Assembly: GCA_029851415.1 (NCBI GenBank)
Contig: CM056744.1
Coordinates: 64,660,172 to 64,724,171 of the forward strand
Origin: Eretmocerus hayati
Taxonomy: Eukaryota; Arthropoda; Insecta; Hymenoptera; Aphelinidae
DNA: 64,000 nucleotides
Direction: 5' to 3'
Shown here in pieces: positions 30,357 to 41,949 of this stretch (positions are counted from its first letter, which is position 1; every line of letters begins with the position of its first letter). Under the pieces are notes generated by a model that saw only the letters and a list, made by a program, of their open reading frames with translations, was not told the origin of the DNA and ran no database searches. Both the position numbers and the translations under genes were made by a program.

Positions 30357-31783
30357 TCATTCGTGGTCTGGCCTATATTTATAAATTCTACCATCTATGA
30401 TCTTCCAATCTCTGTATCCTTTTGGATGTTTCAAAATTTGAAAAAATCTCTTGTTGTACCACTCATCTGATGTTTCCTCAAGAACTCCGACTGAACTGAT
30501 ATTCATCGTGTCGTCTTCAAACATCCTTGAGAGCGCATCAGGGACAACATTAAGTGTTACTCTGCGGTGGATCACCCGGAACGAATAACTCGCGAGGTCA
30601 TGGGCCCATCTGCCTAATCGTCCCACCGGTTTTTTCTTGTTGGACAGCCACTGTAGTGCGCTGTGGTCTGTTACCACTGTAAATTTTCCTCCCTCTATAT
30701 ACTGCCTAAATTTTCCAATACTCCATTGAATGGCCAGACATTCTCGTTCTGTCACTGACCAAACTCTTCCTTGTTTTGGAAGTGATCGACTCGCGTAACA
30801 AACTACGCGTTCTTCGCCATCAATTTTCTGTGTAAGCATAGATCTCATCCCAGTATCTGATGCATCAGTATGCAAGAACCATTCAGCGTCTGGTACTGGC
30901 ATACTGAGCACGGCTGCAGATACTAATGCTTCTTTGAGCTCACAAAACGCTTTTTCCTGCTCCTCTTTCCACTCAAATTCCGCGTCTTTTTTCAATAAAC
31001 GATTTATTGGCTCTACAATCGTCGCATAATTTCTGATGAATTTACTGTGCCACGATGTCATACCTGTGAATCTCTTCACTTGTTTGACATTTTTAGGCCT
31101 CGGATAATTTTTTAATGCTGCTGTTTTCGCGGGGTCGACTCTTAAACCGTGCTCGTCCACTCTGTATCCTAAAAATTTGACTTCTTGGCAACAAAATTTA
31201 CTTTTCCCTCGATTCATCGTAAGACCTGCCCCCACAATCCTATTCAATAATTTTTCTAATAGCTCTAAATGCTGTTCAAACGTCTCTGTCACTAGGACAC
31301 TATCGTCTGAATACCCGTACGCGTAAGGCTCTAGTTCTCCGATAATTGAATCAATTAATCTCCAAAAGCAGGCTCCAGCGTTAGCTAGACCCATATGTAA
31401 TCTTTTGAATTGCCAGTGCCCTCTACCGGGGATTGTGAACGCACAAATATTCCTCAAAATTTTTTTAGCTTTATTTGATGGTAGGCCATGGATAAGTCCA
31501 GAGTAGTTATATATTTCGCGTTCTTTAATTTTCTTAAGATAGTGTCCATATACGGGGTTGGATACACATCTCTTTCAGCTAACGAATTGACTACCCGTAA
31601 ATCTACTGCCAATCTATGCCCTCCATTAGCTTTTTTCACTAAAAATGCCGGGTTATTCCAAGGGCTGTTTGATTTTTCAACTACATCTGCATCGTATAAT
31701 TTTCGAAATTCTGCATGCATTGTTTTCTCCGTTTTATCTGATAACGCAGGATATCTTTGCTTTACTGGACGTGCACTCTCCAA
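30357..31783 (-). pseudogene. gypsy-2 reverse transcriptase and RNase H
   Basis: RT begins in the frame 31783-31454 (VKQRYPALSDKTEKTMHAEF, NPAFLVKKANGGHRLAVDLR, TLDLSMAYHQIKL). It shifts frame near 31455 and continues at 31457-30357 with FKRLHMGLANAGACF and the catalytic box YGYSDDSVLVT (YSDD rather than the usual YVDD/YIDD). The connection domain follows (VKFLGYRVDEHGL, PKNVKQVKRFTG), then RNase H: FLHTDASDTGM, TERECLAIQWSI, VTDHSALQWL. One frameshift and a stop before integrase are seen. Confidence 0.88.
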
Positions 31784-31963
31784 GATTCGAATCTCCTATT
31801 CGATTTAATCAGTTGCTTTCAAAAATTTCTCATCTTTATTCTGGTGAGGTAAACATTTCCCTAAAACTCTTTTCAGCATGTAGGCTTCATAATCACTCAA
31901 CTCTTTCAAACCTTCACCTCTCGATTGTGGCTCTTGCGCGTTCTTTGACGCCTCTGTTTTTGA

Positions 31964-32392
31964 CTAGATTTTTTCTTCCTGTGTTATTGGAATTTCAGAT
32001 TCTGAATTCATTTGCTTTGGTGACTCGATTGAAAATAGTTCAAATGCAAATTTTCGCTTGTCCTTAAGGTCTGCGAATGTATACTCGTCACTATTACCTA
32101 AGATGTGCATCCCAAAGAAACGGATAAATTCAAGTCCCAAAATGAGATCTACAGGTAATGATAGCACGCTAAGAATCGGCATATTTTTGCTTATCCCAGC
32201 TATCTCCATGGGAGTGATCAATTCCCCAGCTACCTCTTTTAATTCTCCGTTCGCCATTCGAGCGTACAAAAAATTAGAGGGTTGGAGCGTAATACCAATT
32301 TGCCCTGCGATGTCTCGATACCTCCTGCCTATCACGGACCGTGCGGGTACCGAATCTAATAATCCCTTCAATTCTGTTCGGCCAATTCTCAC
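31964..32392 (-). pseudogene. gypsy-2 aspartic protease, active site altered
   Basis: A 142-residue frame with LKGLLDSVPARSVIGRRY, where retroelement proteases have LLDSGA(T/S)xSFI. The active-site Gly-Ala has become Val-Pro, so catalysis is unlikely. Downstream, the flap and second strand (PILSVLSLPVDLILGLEFIRFFG) fit the family (xxILGxDFL). It is in the same frame as the RT start, separated by a stop region at 31784-31963. Confidence 0.72.
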
Positions 32393-32639
32393 GTTGATCC
32401 AATATCGAGGATAATCCGTTGGTTTTTTCGTATCAGGAGCTTTAAAAATCCTAGTCGCATCAACTTGAAAAGTATTCGCAGTTTCTTGAGATTATGATCG
32501 ACTAGCTTCGCAATCTCTTGAGATCTGTTCGGACGTAGCTAACGCAATGGTCTCATTTACGCCACTGGTTTCGCGTTTCCTGCATCGACTGCTGGTTTCG
32601 TCGCGGACGCGTTTTCTTGCTAATTCACTGCATTAACTG

Positions 32640-34957
32640 GCGCATTTTGTTGTTATATTGGTGGTGGTTGGCCCTGGTTCTGGTATTTATTATAATAGCA
32701 ATCATTATAATATCCACCATAGCCTCTACCACGATAACCCCCGCGATAACCACCTCCTCGATTTCCACTATAACCTCCTCTTGGATAAATGTTCTAGTAA
32801 TTACTCTTGTAATTGCCATCGTAACCTCTACTTTGATTTTGATAATGATTCTGTCCTCGACCTTGATTATTATTCGCGGAAAATTCACGCGTCTGGGAAT
32901 TTTGTTGCTGAGGATAATTATTTTGGAAATTTTGAGGTGGTGGCTCCGCTTGAGCACTCTGTTGCTGGCCGTTGCCACCGTTGCCACTGTTGTTATTATT
33001 GCCTCCCCGATCGCCTCGGTCTTTACGTCGACTTCTATTCTGACCTTGCCTGTTATTTTGATTTGGATTCTGCACGTTATTAATCTGACTCGCGTTCTGA
33101 CCGTTCGGCTTCGGCAAAAGTTCTTCTCCCAATTTTTGAATTTGAGTATTCATCAATTTTGCAACGTCTGACATAGTTGTTACTTCGACACTCGCTAAAT
33201 CTATCGTCTCTTTTTCAGATTCAGATTTTTTTCTCCTTATCTTGACCTGAATTTTGGGTCTCTTTTGAGTTTCGATTCGAATGTTTAGGCTTTTGCGAAC
33301 TTGATCTTTCATTATCTTTCTTATCATTACCCTGAACGAGTGCTCCGTTTTTTCCCGCATAAAAAGCTTTTCCAAGCTCGGTAGCTTCTTGAAGTATGGA
33401 ATTTTTTGGGAATTTTGGAAAATTTCTCAATACCCGCTTGCAAGTATCGATGCATCAAAGGGTGAAAATCTTTTCTCATATTATAATAAATTCGTTCCAC
33501 CTGTTTCGATTCGGGTGACGTTCCGGCATTCTGTTAAAAATTAGACGCATCGCTGTGATGTATTCATGAACTGGCTCATCGTCTTTTTGTGATCGTGCGC
33601 GTGCTTCGTCTGCTAACCGTTCTGAATATTTTTCGTCCTGGTAATGCGCGCGAAAACAAATAACCGCATCTGTCCAAGATTGCCAGCTACCACCGCGTAA
33701 TCGATACAAATTCAACGCTGGGCCGCTCAATAACACTGCTACTGCTCGCAAAATATCATGCTCGGACATGCCTGCCACCACCCTATACTCGTTCACTTTA
33801 ATCAAAAATTCCTCCAAACTCTGATTCGCTGAACCTGAAAATCTAAGGTTCCATGATTTTACTGTGCGCGTGAGATCTCTCGTTCCAGACGCATTCCTAT
33901 CGCATCTATTCTGTGTATGTGTATAAATCTCTGAACGCGCTGCTTGTGTTTGTTGCGTGTTATTTTGCTGCGGTGCCTGATTAACGTCCGCTGCCCAACT
34001 CACACGCGAATGGACGCTGAGTCTTGGCAAAGAGGGCCTCGGATTCTCCCCTTGATCCTAAGAAATTTCATTCTCAGTATCACTAGAAGGAATCCCCTCA
34101 TCGTCCTCAATTTGCCCCGTTTCATTACCCTTATACGATTTATTTCGAGTCCCGCACGCTTCATACCCTTCCTATAAGAATGCTTGCTGTAATCGCTCTC
34201 GTAAAATTTGACTACGTCGCTTGGGCCTATTTAAATCTGTAGTTGTTGGCGCGTTGCTGTGTGGCTCGGCGCTTGGCTCTCTCGCTTGTCGTTGAGTATT
34301 TGATTGTAATGGCGCGCTCGATCTCACGCTATTCTGAAAACGCACCGTCTGATCTAAAATATTCTCGCGGATGATCTGATTCTCAGCATTTTCGCGGTCT
34401 GACGAATTTTTCCAACTATCCGCAATCTGCATTGAAATTTCATACAACCTGCCACCTTCATTTTGCAACGTAATAAATTTTGTTGGCGGTTCGTTAGCTT
34501 TTTGAATTTCCGGGCTCACTTTGTTTTGGATTAACGCCGATCACCGTTGCGCATTCACTTGCACATCCGGTAATTTATCGCGTAATGAGCTCCTGCGCAC
34601 TCGATGATTGCGCCTAGTCACATTTTCATCATTCATATCATTTGCAAAAATGTCATCCTCCTCATACCTATTAAGGATTGAACGCCTATCCTGGACTGTC
34701 TGCGTGAGTTTGCGTAAAAATATGGGCAATGCCTCCATTCGCGCGACTCCTAATTCCACCAGATCCATTAGTAAATATTGATCAAAATCTGTCTCGTTAT
34801 ATTCACCGCGAACGCGTCTACGCAACCGTTCTACTCGAGCCCTAAATGTCCCCTCACGAGAGAGCAAGAGTTCACCCAAAGCTTCATCTAACGTTTCTTC
34901 GTCAATATTATTAATGAAATCGTCCACTATGTGGCTCTCCATGTGAGCTCCAGCCAT
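32640..34957 (-). pseudogene. gypsy-2 gag with RGG-rich tail
   Basis: From ATG at 34957 one frame with stops near 34541, 34172 and 33476. The N-terminus is acidic and Leu-rich (FINNIDEETLDEALGELLLS). A capsid-like gag domain is at 33920-33480 (WNLRFSGSANQSLEEFLIKV, LLSGPALNLYRL, WTDAVICFRAHYQ, DEPVHEYITAMRLIFNRMP). It frameshifts near 33380 into an Asn/Gln-rich tail (33375-32794), which continues in another frame at about 32784-32650 as repeated RGG/GYRGG units. I see no intact CCHC knuckle; a lone CYYNKY remains. The RGG tract would serve RNA binding in place of a zinc knuckle. Confidence 0.72.
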
Positions 34958-35643
34958 TTTGTCAAAATTTTTCTCACTTCTCTTACTACAATTGAAATTT
35001 TAGACAGGCCAGAAATCAGAATTCTCTACTTCCAAATTTCATCACTTCAATATTACGCGTGTGGTAATCACGCCGCAATTATTCATTATTCTATCATGCA
35101 AAATATTCTCATATCATAAAAAATTGGTCAGACGTAAGCGTGAAAACTGGTCGAGGCAAAATTGAAATGCTAAATCTATAGTCGCAATCACTTATATGTC
35201 TGTTGAATTTGAGACGCCTCTATTCCGCTGTTGAAATTGAAAACTTTCATTCCCACTAATAGAGAAAAAACTGCCCCCGACTCTTGTTGACGCTTACGGA
35301 GCTTGCTATATCTATATACACATCACGCGATCTTATATTTACGCGTGAGGTACTTGACTCTAACTTTCGCCGGCTAATTTAGCCTTGGCGCGCTTTCTCC
35401 ACATTTTATGTCTCTCAAAATTTTACTTTCATTCAAAGATTTTAGAAGAAATTCTACTTGGAAATTCACACTGTAATATATTTTAAACTTTAGGCTCAAT
35501 TTTTTTTTGGGGGGGGGGGATTTTAATTACTGTGCTCTTTTTCATTTTATCACAATTTTACGAATGCTGATCGAGCTTTTTCGCTCCGAAATTCACGCGC
35601 GAAGCGCGTCACACAAAATTTTTGAGCACAATAATTAATTAAA
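34958..35643 (-). other. gypsy-2 5' leader
   Basis: About 0.69 kb between primer site and gag start. It contains a G9 run near 35511 (plus strand). No gene seen. Confidence 0.55.
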
Positions 35644-35655
35644 GGTTGGGCGCCA
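35644..35655 (-). promoter_or_regulatory. gypsy-2 primer-binding site, tRNA-Lys type
   Basis: The minus strand reads TGGCGCCCAACC one base after the LTR end (TTGCA). TGGCGCCCAAC is the start of the classic tRNA-Lys primer site. Confidence 0.75.
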
Positions 35656-35930
35656 ATGCAATAGGGTAATGAGCCTATCGTTAATTACCCATATCATATA
35701 CATCTCATCCTGAAAGGATGAGGAATTCTTAGGAATATATTCATCTTCATACGGAGATAGCTACGTATACCTATATATATGTGTGTGTGTGTGTGTGTGA
35801 GAATGGAATGAATGATTCCAACTCAGACTCGATGATTAATGTTGACTGTGGTTCACTTTGCGTGAACTTCGGAAATTTATTTATGAATAAAGTAATAATG
35901 GAGATTTACAATAAATATACAACCCTATCG

Positions 35931-36080
35931 AAAAAAAATCAGCTGATTTATCAGCTGATTCATCACCTGCCGGATCACCTGACTAATCAGCTGATAAATC
36001 AGCTGATTTTTTGGCCGATGATAAATCAGCTGATTTTTTAATATTTATTTGTTACTGGCCAGTGGAAAATCAGCTGATTT
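35931..36080. repeat. CAGCTGATT palindromic repeats, left arm
   Basis: AATCAGCTGATT and variants with ATCAGCTGATAAATCAGCTG recur about seven times. The mirrored set lies at 43456-43640. Confidence 0.9.
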
Positions 36081-36208
36081 TTCAAAATTTATGTATTTAA
36101 AATATTATTATTTGCCCATGTTCTAAGCTATTATCCCATATTCTGTGTGGTTTATTATCATAGATGTAATGAGAAAAAACGTAATTGGGCAATCAAAATT
36201 TTGTACTT

Positions 36209-36455
36209 ACCGGGATTTGAACCTCGTCCTTCGACTAGGGTCTCTAGAAGGGGGTCGAGACACGGTGTTTTCAGTCCGCCATGTTTTGCCCAAGTCCCGT
36301 GTTATTTACTATACCTATATCGACGGAGTCAAAATATAGGTATAGTAAATAACACGGACTGGGCGAAGTATGGCGGACCATTTGTCTCGACCCTCTTCTA
36401 GGGACCCTACCTTCGACTTTGTAGACACGACACCTAGCCAACTGAGCTATCGGGG
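36209..36455 (-). other. tRNA-like module in left FB arm, split by a MITE
   Basis: Minus strand: TCCCCGATAGCTCAGTTGGC at the 36455 side with an A-box-like TAGCTCAGTTGG, and GGTTCAAATCCCGG (B box) at about 36209-36223. The MITE 36236-36409 interrupts it at GTCGAAGG. The uninterrupted partner is at 43262-43326. Confidence 0.65.
36236..36409. mobile_element. 174-bp hAT-type foldback MITE
   Basis: Ends TAGGGTCTCTAGAAG and CTTCTAGGGACCCTA are inverted repeats, and the whole element folds almost completely. It is flanked by the 8-bp direct repeat CCTTCGAC (36228-36235; 36410-36417). An 8-bp duplication and a TAGGG start fit the hAT superfamily. The right FB arm retains the single CCTTCGAC target (complement) without the insert. 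Confidence 0.88.
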
Positions 36456-36689
36456 ATGTATCTATTCAGAGTACAAAACACGTTTATGGGGCTCTCCTTC
36501 GTTGGGCCGAACTTAGTATGTTACCAACAATGTTTATGATGAATAAGCATGCGTACTCACTTGATTAGATTGGAGGACTATGCTTCTTGGGATAAGTGTA
36601 CCTGATTTGCCCCATGTGTATAATTTCCCTCCACATAAGATCGTAGAAATGAGCTCTCGCAAGACTTGGCTCCCGATTTTTTTTCCGAA

Positions 36690-37390
36690 GTTGTTATGTT
36701 AAAATGTATACAAGTAAGCGTCTATGTTGGCCTTTGTGTACGAATGCATAGTTCCCCTTGTAGGAGAATTTCTCCTCTAATATCGCTCAGCTTCCTCTTG
36801 AACGATTCCCGACTTTCTAGGGCACAGCATGATCAAAATGAGAGACCTGCGACTTGCTGGACCTCCTAGGCCATATTTAATTGGTCATTTTTGGAAGTAA
36901 GCCAGCTGAAATCTTGTTCCTCCATTTCAATATATCTCCCACAAAGTCGTCACGAAAACTTATCCAACATCAATCAGGGTCTTTGAAATATTCTCTGTCG
37001 ATCGGTTGATACAAGAATCCAATGTTGTCCGTTGAAATATGGTTAGGATGAAGTTTCCGTTACAAATTTGAATTTATCGAAGAAAATCTGATTTCAGTTA
37101 GGAAACTATAGAATCACCCCGTTTCAGAGTGAAGGAGGGTTAAAAACCCTCCCGACCACGATAATACAAATTCATTGTTTCATCGATGGGGAGCTATTGT
37201 ATTCAAGAGCAGACAGAAGAGAAAACTTATAATCATGAATCATCATTGGGTACTATTGACAGATCTTATCGGAAATCATTCGTTTGGGATCAGAGCTGTA
37301 ATCGATCATATGCTTGAGACTGCGATTAAGGTGCCTATATTTGAGAGTTCCTAGATGGATCCATTCGGCGAGCATGGTCTATAACTTCCT
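36690..37390. other. FB interior, unassigned
   Basis: No gene or repeat recognised in this stretch. Confidence 0.4.
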
Positions 37391-38135
37391 AAGGTAACCG
37401 TACCCAACTTATCTCTGTACCCAATTTACCCCCATATGCCGGTCTCAGGAATGGGCGCCCGTTAGCCTTCCGGCAATATTTTTACGTTTGTTATGTTGAA
37501 ATATGAGAAAGAAAGTAGTTTGCATCACCCTGAATCATTTCTGCGTTTTCCAGAAAATATACAGAGATTCTCCTACTTTTCGTGTTTGCTTACCCAAGAA
37601 AGCACCGAGGAAATTGCGTTCACCAAAACCGGTGCGAAATTTTTTTAATTCAACCAATCTTAACGTACTTTAACGCATTCGCTTTCTTGTCTCAAGACCT
37701 AAAATCCATTTTTCAAAGTTGCAAAATTCGAATCTGGAGCTATTTTATGTGCAAAACACGGAGATGATTTATATGACTAGGGTACCAACAACGGAAAGTA
37801 CCCAACCTGCCCCCATAGGTATATCTCAAAGGGCGTGCAGTGCAACTTCTCAAAACGTGTTTATCACGTCAAAATATGTCGGAACTAGTGTTTCGGACAG
37901 GCGAAAAGGTCCAAATGTGCAGCGTTGGCATGCATTGCGTTTTAAACACCTTATCGCAAATTTCCATGATTTATTTTGGAAGAAGTGAGACAGTTCAGCT
38001 CCAATTCATTGAAATTAAACGTAGTTTAATTCATCTCGAAGGTATTGAAACAAGCTTTAGAATGAGATAATGTACGTTAAAAATTATTGAGGTAAACCAG
38101 AGTAGTTGAGAAAATGGCTTAATGGGGGCAAGTTG
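37391..38135. mobile_element. Second copy of the GTAAGTGTACCC element, inverted
   Basis: The complement of 23690-23874 is recognisable here: GTACCCAACTTATCTCTGTA, then ATATGCCGGTCTC, then CGTTTGTTATGTTGAAATAT. The far end has AATGGGGGCAAGTTG. It is shorter and more diverged than the 22920 copy. Confidence 0.7.
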
Positions 38136-38249
38136 CGAAAGTTTCTCCAAGTACTCCGAAAACACGTTGGGTTTTTTTTCGATTGACCCAACAAACTTTC
38201 ACTACTAAGGGGGGACCACGGGGTCCGGGTCGCCAATCTCCCCCAAGAT

Positions 38250-39790
38250 TTTGTTATAGTCTTGTACTATCGAGAAAATGAAGAATCCAGAGTAACTCCG
38301 TCAAATGGGTCTCCTGTCCAAAGATACTGCCACTGAGATTAACATGACCCATATAGGACCATGTTGAAAAGTGATACATATATATATATATATATAGATA
38401 TAGGGGAGAGTGGGGCAAAATTGGACGGGGGCAAAATTGGATAAGTGAGATAGCTCGGTCAGAGGCGAGTCTAGGCTTTCGCCGCATCAATTCTCTTTTA
38501 ATACCATCACAGACAATGGTTTTTATCGCGGTTAGACCTCCCAAAACGATACTGGGAGTCCACGCTGACATAGGGGTGCTTTTTGAGGGCCTTGCGCGGT
38601 TCATATTCCAAATGCGAAAAATCACGCTACTTCTGCGAAAGTGGACGAGCTCAATCGCCGTTTGGGGGTCAAGAACTACATTACATAACGAAGATTTTGA
38701 GCCGTCGTGGGCCGAAATCGGTTCACTTGGGCCCAAATGATCACAATTCTGCGAAAAAAACGCTTGGGGGCATTTTTGGACGAATTGGTAGAGGCGAATT
38801 TGGACAATGCTAAATCCCATCTAAAGTCGGTCGACCGATCGCCTGTCCGTGTTTTTCGAAGATAATTGTGCGTATCGAGGCGCGTATGCGTTTGTGCAAA
38901 TCTTTCGAAGCGCGGGTTGTTGAGGGTGACTTAGATGATTGAAAATGGGTAAAAATGTGAAGTTACGATGTCTAATGACGGTGATAAGAGTCGGATTGGA
39001 GGCGAGAAGTCGCTTTTTATGTGTTCGAAGATAGTGCTGGAGTTCCGCATTTTCACTGTCACATTGGTTAACATTGTCTTGAATGTTACACACTATCAGC
39101 GGGATCGTTGACGTAGGGGCGAGTATGAATACCTTCAATTTGAAGAAGAACGAATGAAAGTCGACTCTAGAATGCTACGAGTCGATTGCTGATTGCTGAA
39201 GACGATAGTGCACCAATGAAGCGCCTATTTCAATAACGTTCCAAAATGACACAAAAATGGCTCGCTTGCTCGGGCTATGGGGGGATGTAAAAGTCTCAGG
39301 CGGGTTTCCCTCTTGGTTCTGGGTTATTACCACGTGTTTTGATGAGCAAACTCGACTCTAATAGGTAGGGAAAAATGCCGTATACCTCGATTTTGAAAGG
39401 CTGTCCAAATTTGTCCCCAAAACTTGTCAAAAGTGCTCCCAAGCTCGGGGCGAATTTGGACAGGTTTTTTTTCAACTTTAAGAAAAAGTATAAACGCTGA
39501 GACCTAGGGGTCTGAAAATTTTTTTACAATCTATTCAATAGTTGAAGTTCAAAGTCCCATAGCGCGCCTAGCTCCAAGTATCGCCAGATAGTCCCACTGC
39601 AAAATCCGTACAATTTTGCCCCACTCTCCCCTACAGGTAATTCGTTTTTGCTCGTAGCTCTGGACAAGAGGGCCATTTGACGGAGTTTTGAACTTTTCTG
39701 TGGGATGATAAAACTTTCTCGTATATCTATAATCTTATCCTCTTCAATTATCTCCAACAATAAAGTTCCGGTATGCTTTCCTACGAAATG
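38250..39790. repeat. Inverted flanks around the 38403-39630 element
   Basis: ACTCCGTCAAATGGGTCTCC with TGTCCA (about 38295-38320) is mirrored by GGACAAGAGGGCCATTTGAC with GGAGT (about 39661-39686), and further similarity reaches towards 38250 and 39790. The inner TA-flanked element may have inserted in an older palindrome, or its arms are longer than its obvious ends. Confidence 0.6.
38403..39630. mobile_element. DNA element with GGGGAGAGTGGGGCAAAATTG ends
   Basis: GGGGAGAGTGGGGCAAAATT at the left is mirrored exactly by AATTTTGCCCCACTCTCCCC at the right (about 39612-39631). TA adjoins both ends (38401-38402 and 39632-39633), which would fit a Tc1/mariner-like TA duplication. The interior repeats AATTTGGAC/CAAAATTGGA words. 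No transposase frame was recognised. Confidence 0.72.
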
Positions 39791-40859
39791 ATCCGATTAT
39801 AGACACGGAGATGCAGTCTCGCAGATTCCATGAAGTCTTAGAGAATCTATCGAAATTGGTCTTGTGAGGTTGATCTGAGATCATAAGTATTTTCAACGAG
39901 CAATAAAAGATTGAATAGCATGAAGGTATTAATTTCTCAGACACCCAAATCTTTAGATCTTCGGAAATTTGACATTTCATGAGGAATATCCGATTCTTTG
40001 AAAAAAAGCGGTCTCAAAATTCTTTTCCCGCATTTTGATGTTTTTTTTGTTGTTGCTATTTTTGCTATTTTACAAATATATTATTCAGGTATCTGGAAAT
40101 CGTGTTTTCTGCACATTCGCAGGAATTTGAACCCCCAAAAGCAATGTCAATCGAAAGACAAAAAAATTTCCTTCGAAATAAGTACTTGGTGAAGTCAATT
40201 TCATGCATCAAAACCGATAGCTGCAATTTGATGTATAATGGTTTGAACTCCCAGCACGAGCGCGGCAAGTATAGGCGGACGCCATGAGGCGTGGATTTTC
40301 CTCGTCGCTGTCTTCAATGCCTCGGACCTAACTCTCCGTGGTCATAGACATTTCGTGATCTTCAGGACACTGTGAATCTGGGTCCAATTCATGAAATTGA
40401 CTCTGCCAAGTGGTCCATTTGCAGGAAATGTCCTCAACATTTCAATGCACAGGAGACAGACGATTGTCACTCGCCTGGAAGAAGGATTTGTAAAATTTAG
40501 CTGGAATAGGATTCGTAAAGCACGACGATATTCCGGACCATTCTTTCTTTCCTGAACGAACACAAAGTTTCACACCGAATATCAAGAATCTAAAAATTGG
40601 GTTTCATAGAAATTCGTTTTTGTGTGATTTTTACTCTTTCGCCCCATAAAATCACCCATAATACCTCAGGATCAACTTCACAAAACCAATCTTGATAGGT
40701 TTCTTCCAAGACTTCCCGAATTACGTGAACCGCATCTACGTATGCCTCATCGAACGAAAGAAGTATATATTTATTTAGAAAAACATCCAAACTTCTATGT
40801 GAAAGATTCCGTCAACAGGGAGTAATTTCGGGACAAAATTGTCATTCTTTTCCTTATAA
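39791..40859. other. FB interior, unassigned
   Basis: AT-rich, no recognisable gene. Short ORFs here show no known motif. Confidence 0.4.
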
Positions 40860-41450
40860 ACCTCGCGAAACTTGTACTTCTTGCATCAGAAGCGCATTCC
40901 CACCAAACAGTGAATGTTTCCACAAAGTTTCCTAAAAGTTACGTTTGCAACCATGCAACATTCCAAAATTAGTCGGAAATGCAGTGTCTGCAACGTTGGT
41001 GCAACATTAGAATGTCTACCAGATGCGGGTTGCCTCAACGGATAACGCTTCTGGACGTTTCAGCCGTTTTTCTAAGATTGTACAATGGTTTCCGGGATTC
41101 CCTGTACAACCAATACTTGGAAAATTTTTTGTTAATTGAATGAATAAATTGTTTCTAAAACTCTCTTTCCCGCAGTCTATCAGCTCAATCCCCCTTCAAT
41201 TCCCTCGGTCGCGCTCAGTCAGAAACATGTCCACTTACTCTCAGAAAAACAATGAGATTGTTCACTCATATTCGGAACCGTCCAGAAACGTTCTAGAAAC
41301 CTTGAGGCAACATGCATCTGGTAGACATCCTAATGATGCGACGTTTCGGACACTATCGATATATCCGACTAATTTCGGAACGTTGCATGGTTGCAAATAC
41401 AACTTTCAGGAAACGTTGCTGGAACATTCACTATTTGATAGGTTGTATCT
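40860..41450. repeat. Palindrome in FB interior
   Basis: TTTGCAACCATGCAACATTC with AAAATTAGTCGGA (about 40947-40980) is mirrored by the region ending at about 41401. Inner blocks also match (ATGTCTACCAGATGC and TGCATCTGGTAGACAT), as do outer ones (AACAGTGAATGTTTCC and GGAACATTCACTATTT). Arms are about 150-250 bp and diverged. Confidence 0.75.
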
Positions 41451-41949
41451 CTAATCAATCAAAAGCTTACAGTTTCAGCTTTCAATTGCGGGGCTAATGG
41501 AGTCCATTTGGTCATCTCTGGTCAAAGCTATGAGCACTGAAATTCATGTTCCAAAGTTAAACCCGGACTGGGGTAACTTTGGAACAGCATACTTGATGTA
41601 GGAAATTTCGCGGTTATGAGGATCTCCGGGACAATCAGTAAGTTTCGTATGGAGAAAATTCTGTTGATCATCGTCCCAATATGAGGGAATGATAAAAAAA
41701 TCATGAAAAGTAAATAAACAAATTTGGATATTTTACTCGCTTATTTAAATTGCCTGGTCATTCGATTGGACTGGGGTATCGAAATGCATCTCTAGAAGAA
41801 AGGGTGATGTCTTCTTTCGATATCTAGAGGTTATAATAAATCATCAGAACTTGAATAGATTATTATAATATTGATTCATTCAGGAGAGTACTCTATGCCG
41901 AGACTGGAGACGTCTTTTAGACATGCTAACTTACAGTACGTTCATGGAT

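Noticed and set aside
32617..33171. 184-codon plus-strand frame with Ile/Thr/Val repeats resembling a membrane protein
   Set aside because: Antisense of the Asn/Gln/RGG-rich gag tail; hydrophobicity comes from complementing AAY/CAR codons.
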